A DNA stretch of 33,848 bases, taken from NCBI RefSeq assembly GCF_000380185.1, contig NZ_KB904770.1, forward strand, positions 1 through 33,848, read 5' to 3'. The notes beneath the pieces are model-generated. The model did not search any database. It had not been told where the DNA came from and worked only from the letters and a program-made list of their open reading frames with translations. Positions 33,558 through 33,848 of the stretch are shown one piece after another. Each line of letters begins with the position of its first letter. The first letter of the stretch is position 1. The position numbers and the translations under genes were made by a program. The stretch is from Thiofilum flexile DSM 14609 (GTDB lineage Bacteria; Pseudomonadota; Gammaproteobacteria; Thiotrichales; Thiotrichaceae).

Positions 33558-33563
33558 TATAAT
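33558..33563 (+). promoter_or_regulatory. Candidate -10 element of tnpB
   Basis: A perfect TATAAT ends 7 nt before the tnpB ATG, so a transcript from it would be leaderless or nearly so. No good -35 lies 16-18 nt upstream, and there is no ribosome-binding site before the ATG. Confidence 0.35.
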
Positions 33564-33570
33564 CAACATC

Positions 33571-33848
33571 ATGAAATCAGCCACCCACCTCAAAACCCTC
33601 AAAGTTCGTATCAAGGATAAACACAAGCCTATTCTTGAACGTATGGCGTTTGAGGTGAATCAGGTGTGGAATGCTGCCAATGAAGAAACCGCCTATTATT
33701 CACATTTCTTTATTCCGGAGTTTGGTTTTCACTCGCTTTATCTCAGTGCGTATGACCTGCAAAGCCAACTCAAAGGTATTAAGGCAGAACGTGGCTTTAT
33801 GATCCACTCCTCGACGATTCAAGAAACGATAGCCGTTCACGAAAAAGC
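33571..33848 (+). CDS. tnpB: IS200/IS605-family TnpB (RNA-guided nuclease), N-terminal part cut by the window edge
   Basis: The frame is open from ATG 33571 to the window end (92 codons). It begins MKSATHLKTLKVRIKDKHKP, continues LERMAFEVNQVWNAANEETA and includes ERGFMIHSSTIQETIAVHEK, a pattern I associate with a common gammaproteobacterial type of TnpB (OrfB). TnpB proteins are RuvC-type nucleases guided by an omega RNA made from the 3' end of the element. The catalytic DDE residues, the zinc finger and the guide RNA region lie beyond the window, so activity cannot be judged. No tnpA is seen upstream, which suggests a solo-tnpB element. Confidence 0.8.
   Translation, partial: MKSATHLKTLKVRIKDKHKPILERMAFEVNQVWNAANEETAYYSHFFIPEFGFHSLYLSAYDLQSQLKGIKAERGFMIHSSTIQETIAVHEK

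Noticed and set aside
1-33848. CRISPR array, tRNA or rRNA genes
   Set aside because: No regularly spaced short repeats and no cloverleaf or rRNA-like sequence were noticed when reading the intergenic regions; a covariance search was not possible.

Overview
The window reads as a chromosomal segment of a gammaproteobacterium of moderate GC. Two gene orders support this: leuC-leuD-leuB-usg-fimV-truA with a divergent LysR gene (as in Pseudomonas), and bamD/rluD/pgeF plus smpB/ratA/rnfH/bamE (as in enterobacteria). My guess is a sulfur-oxidiser of the Thiothrix/Thiotrichales type, but that is an inference from overall flavour. No rRNA, tRNA or CRISPR array was seen.

Layout. 1-211: 5' end of an IS982-like element abutting trmJ. 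216-5066: housekeeping block (trmJ, smpB, ratA, rnfH, bamE, fur, rpsU, yqeY-like, hemE). 5424-8404: a two-gene disaccharide phosphorylase / beta-phosphoglucomutase unit. 8417-8521: copy 1 of a nested palindromic repeat. 8540-17324 (minus): truA, fimV, usg-like and leuBDC, with a divergent LysR gene (17581-18441). Repeat copy 2 and several dyads lie between leuC and the LysR gene. 18598-21518: three tandem paralogues of a cysteine-free SGNH/SASA-type esterase with a hydrophobic helix and a Pro-rich linker. 21572-22552 (minus): cysK. 22914-24890: accessory stretch with a solo LuxR-type regulator, a small outer-membrane-type protein and a decayed lipoprotein gene. 24893-29088: a very AT-rich two-gene unit encoding a four-helix membrane protein and a class A PBP-like protein whose transpeptidase motifs are intact but whose glycosyltransferase motifs are eroded. 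29304-32843: bamD, rluD and pgeF, with an Rpn/PD-(D/E)XK-like gene between rluD and pgeF. 32880-33269 (minus): phasin-like gene. 33571-end: 5' part of an IS200/IS605-type tnpB.

How the genes work together. The leu genes cover the isomerase and dehydrogenase steps of leucine synthesis, and the LysR gene beside them is the obvious candidate regulator. The GH65 enzyme and PgmB would convert a glucose disaccharide plus phosphate into glucose 6-phosphate. BamD and BamE belong to the outer-membrane assembly machine. The most unusual parts are the AT-rich PBP-like/coiled-coil pair, the triplicated esterase family, and the nested palindrome, whose two copies share a 64-nt core but have unrelated, self-complementary arms.
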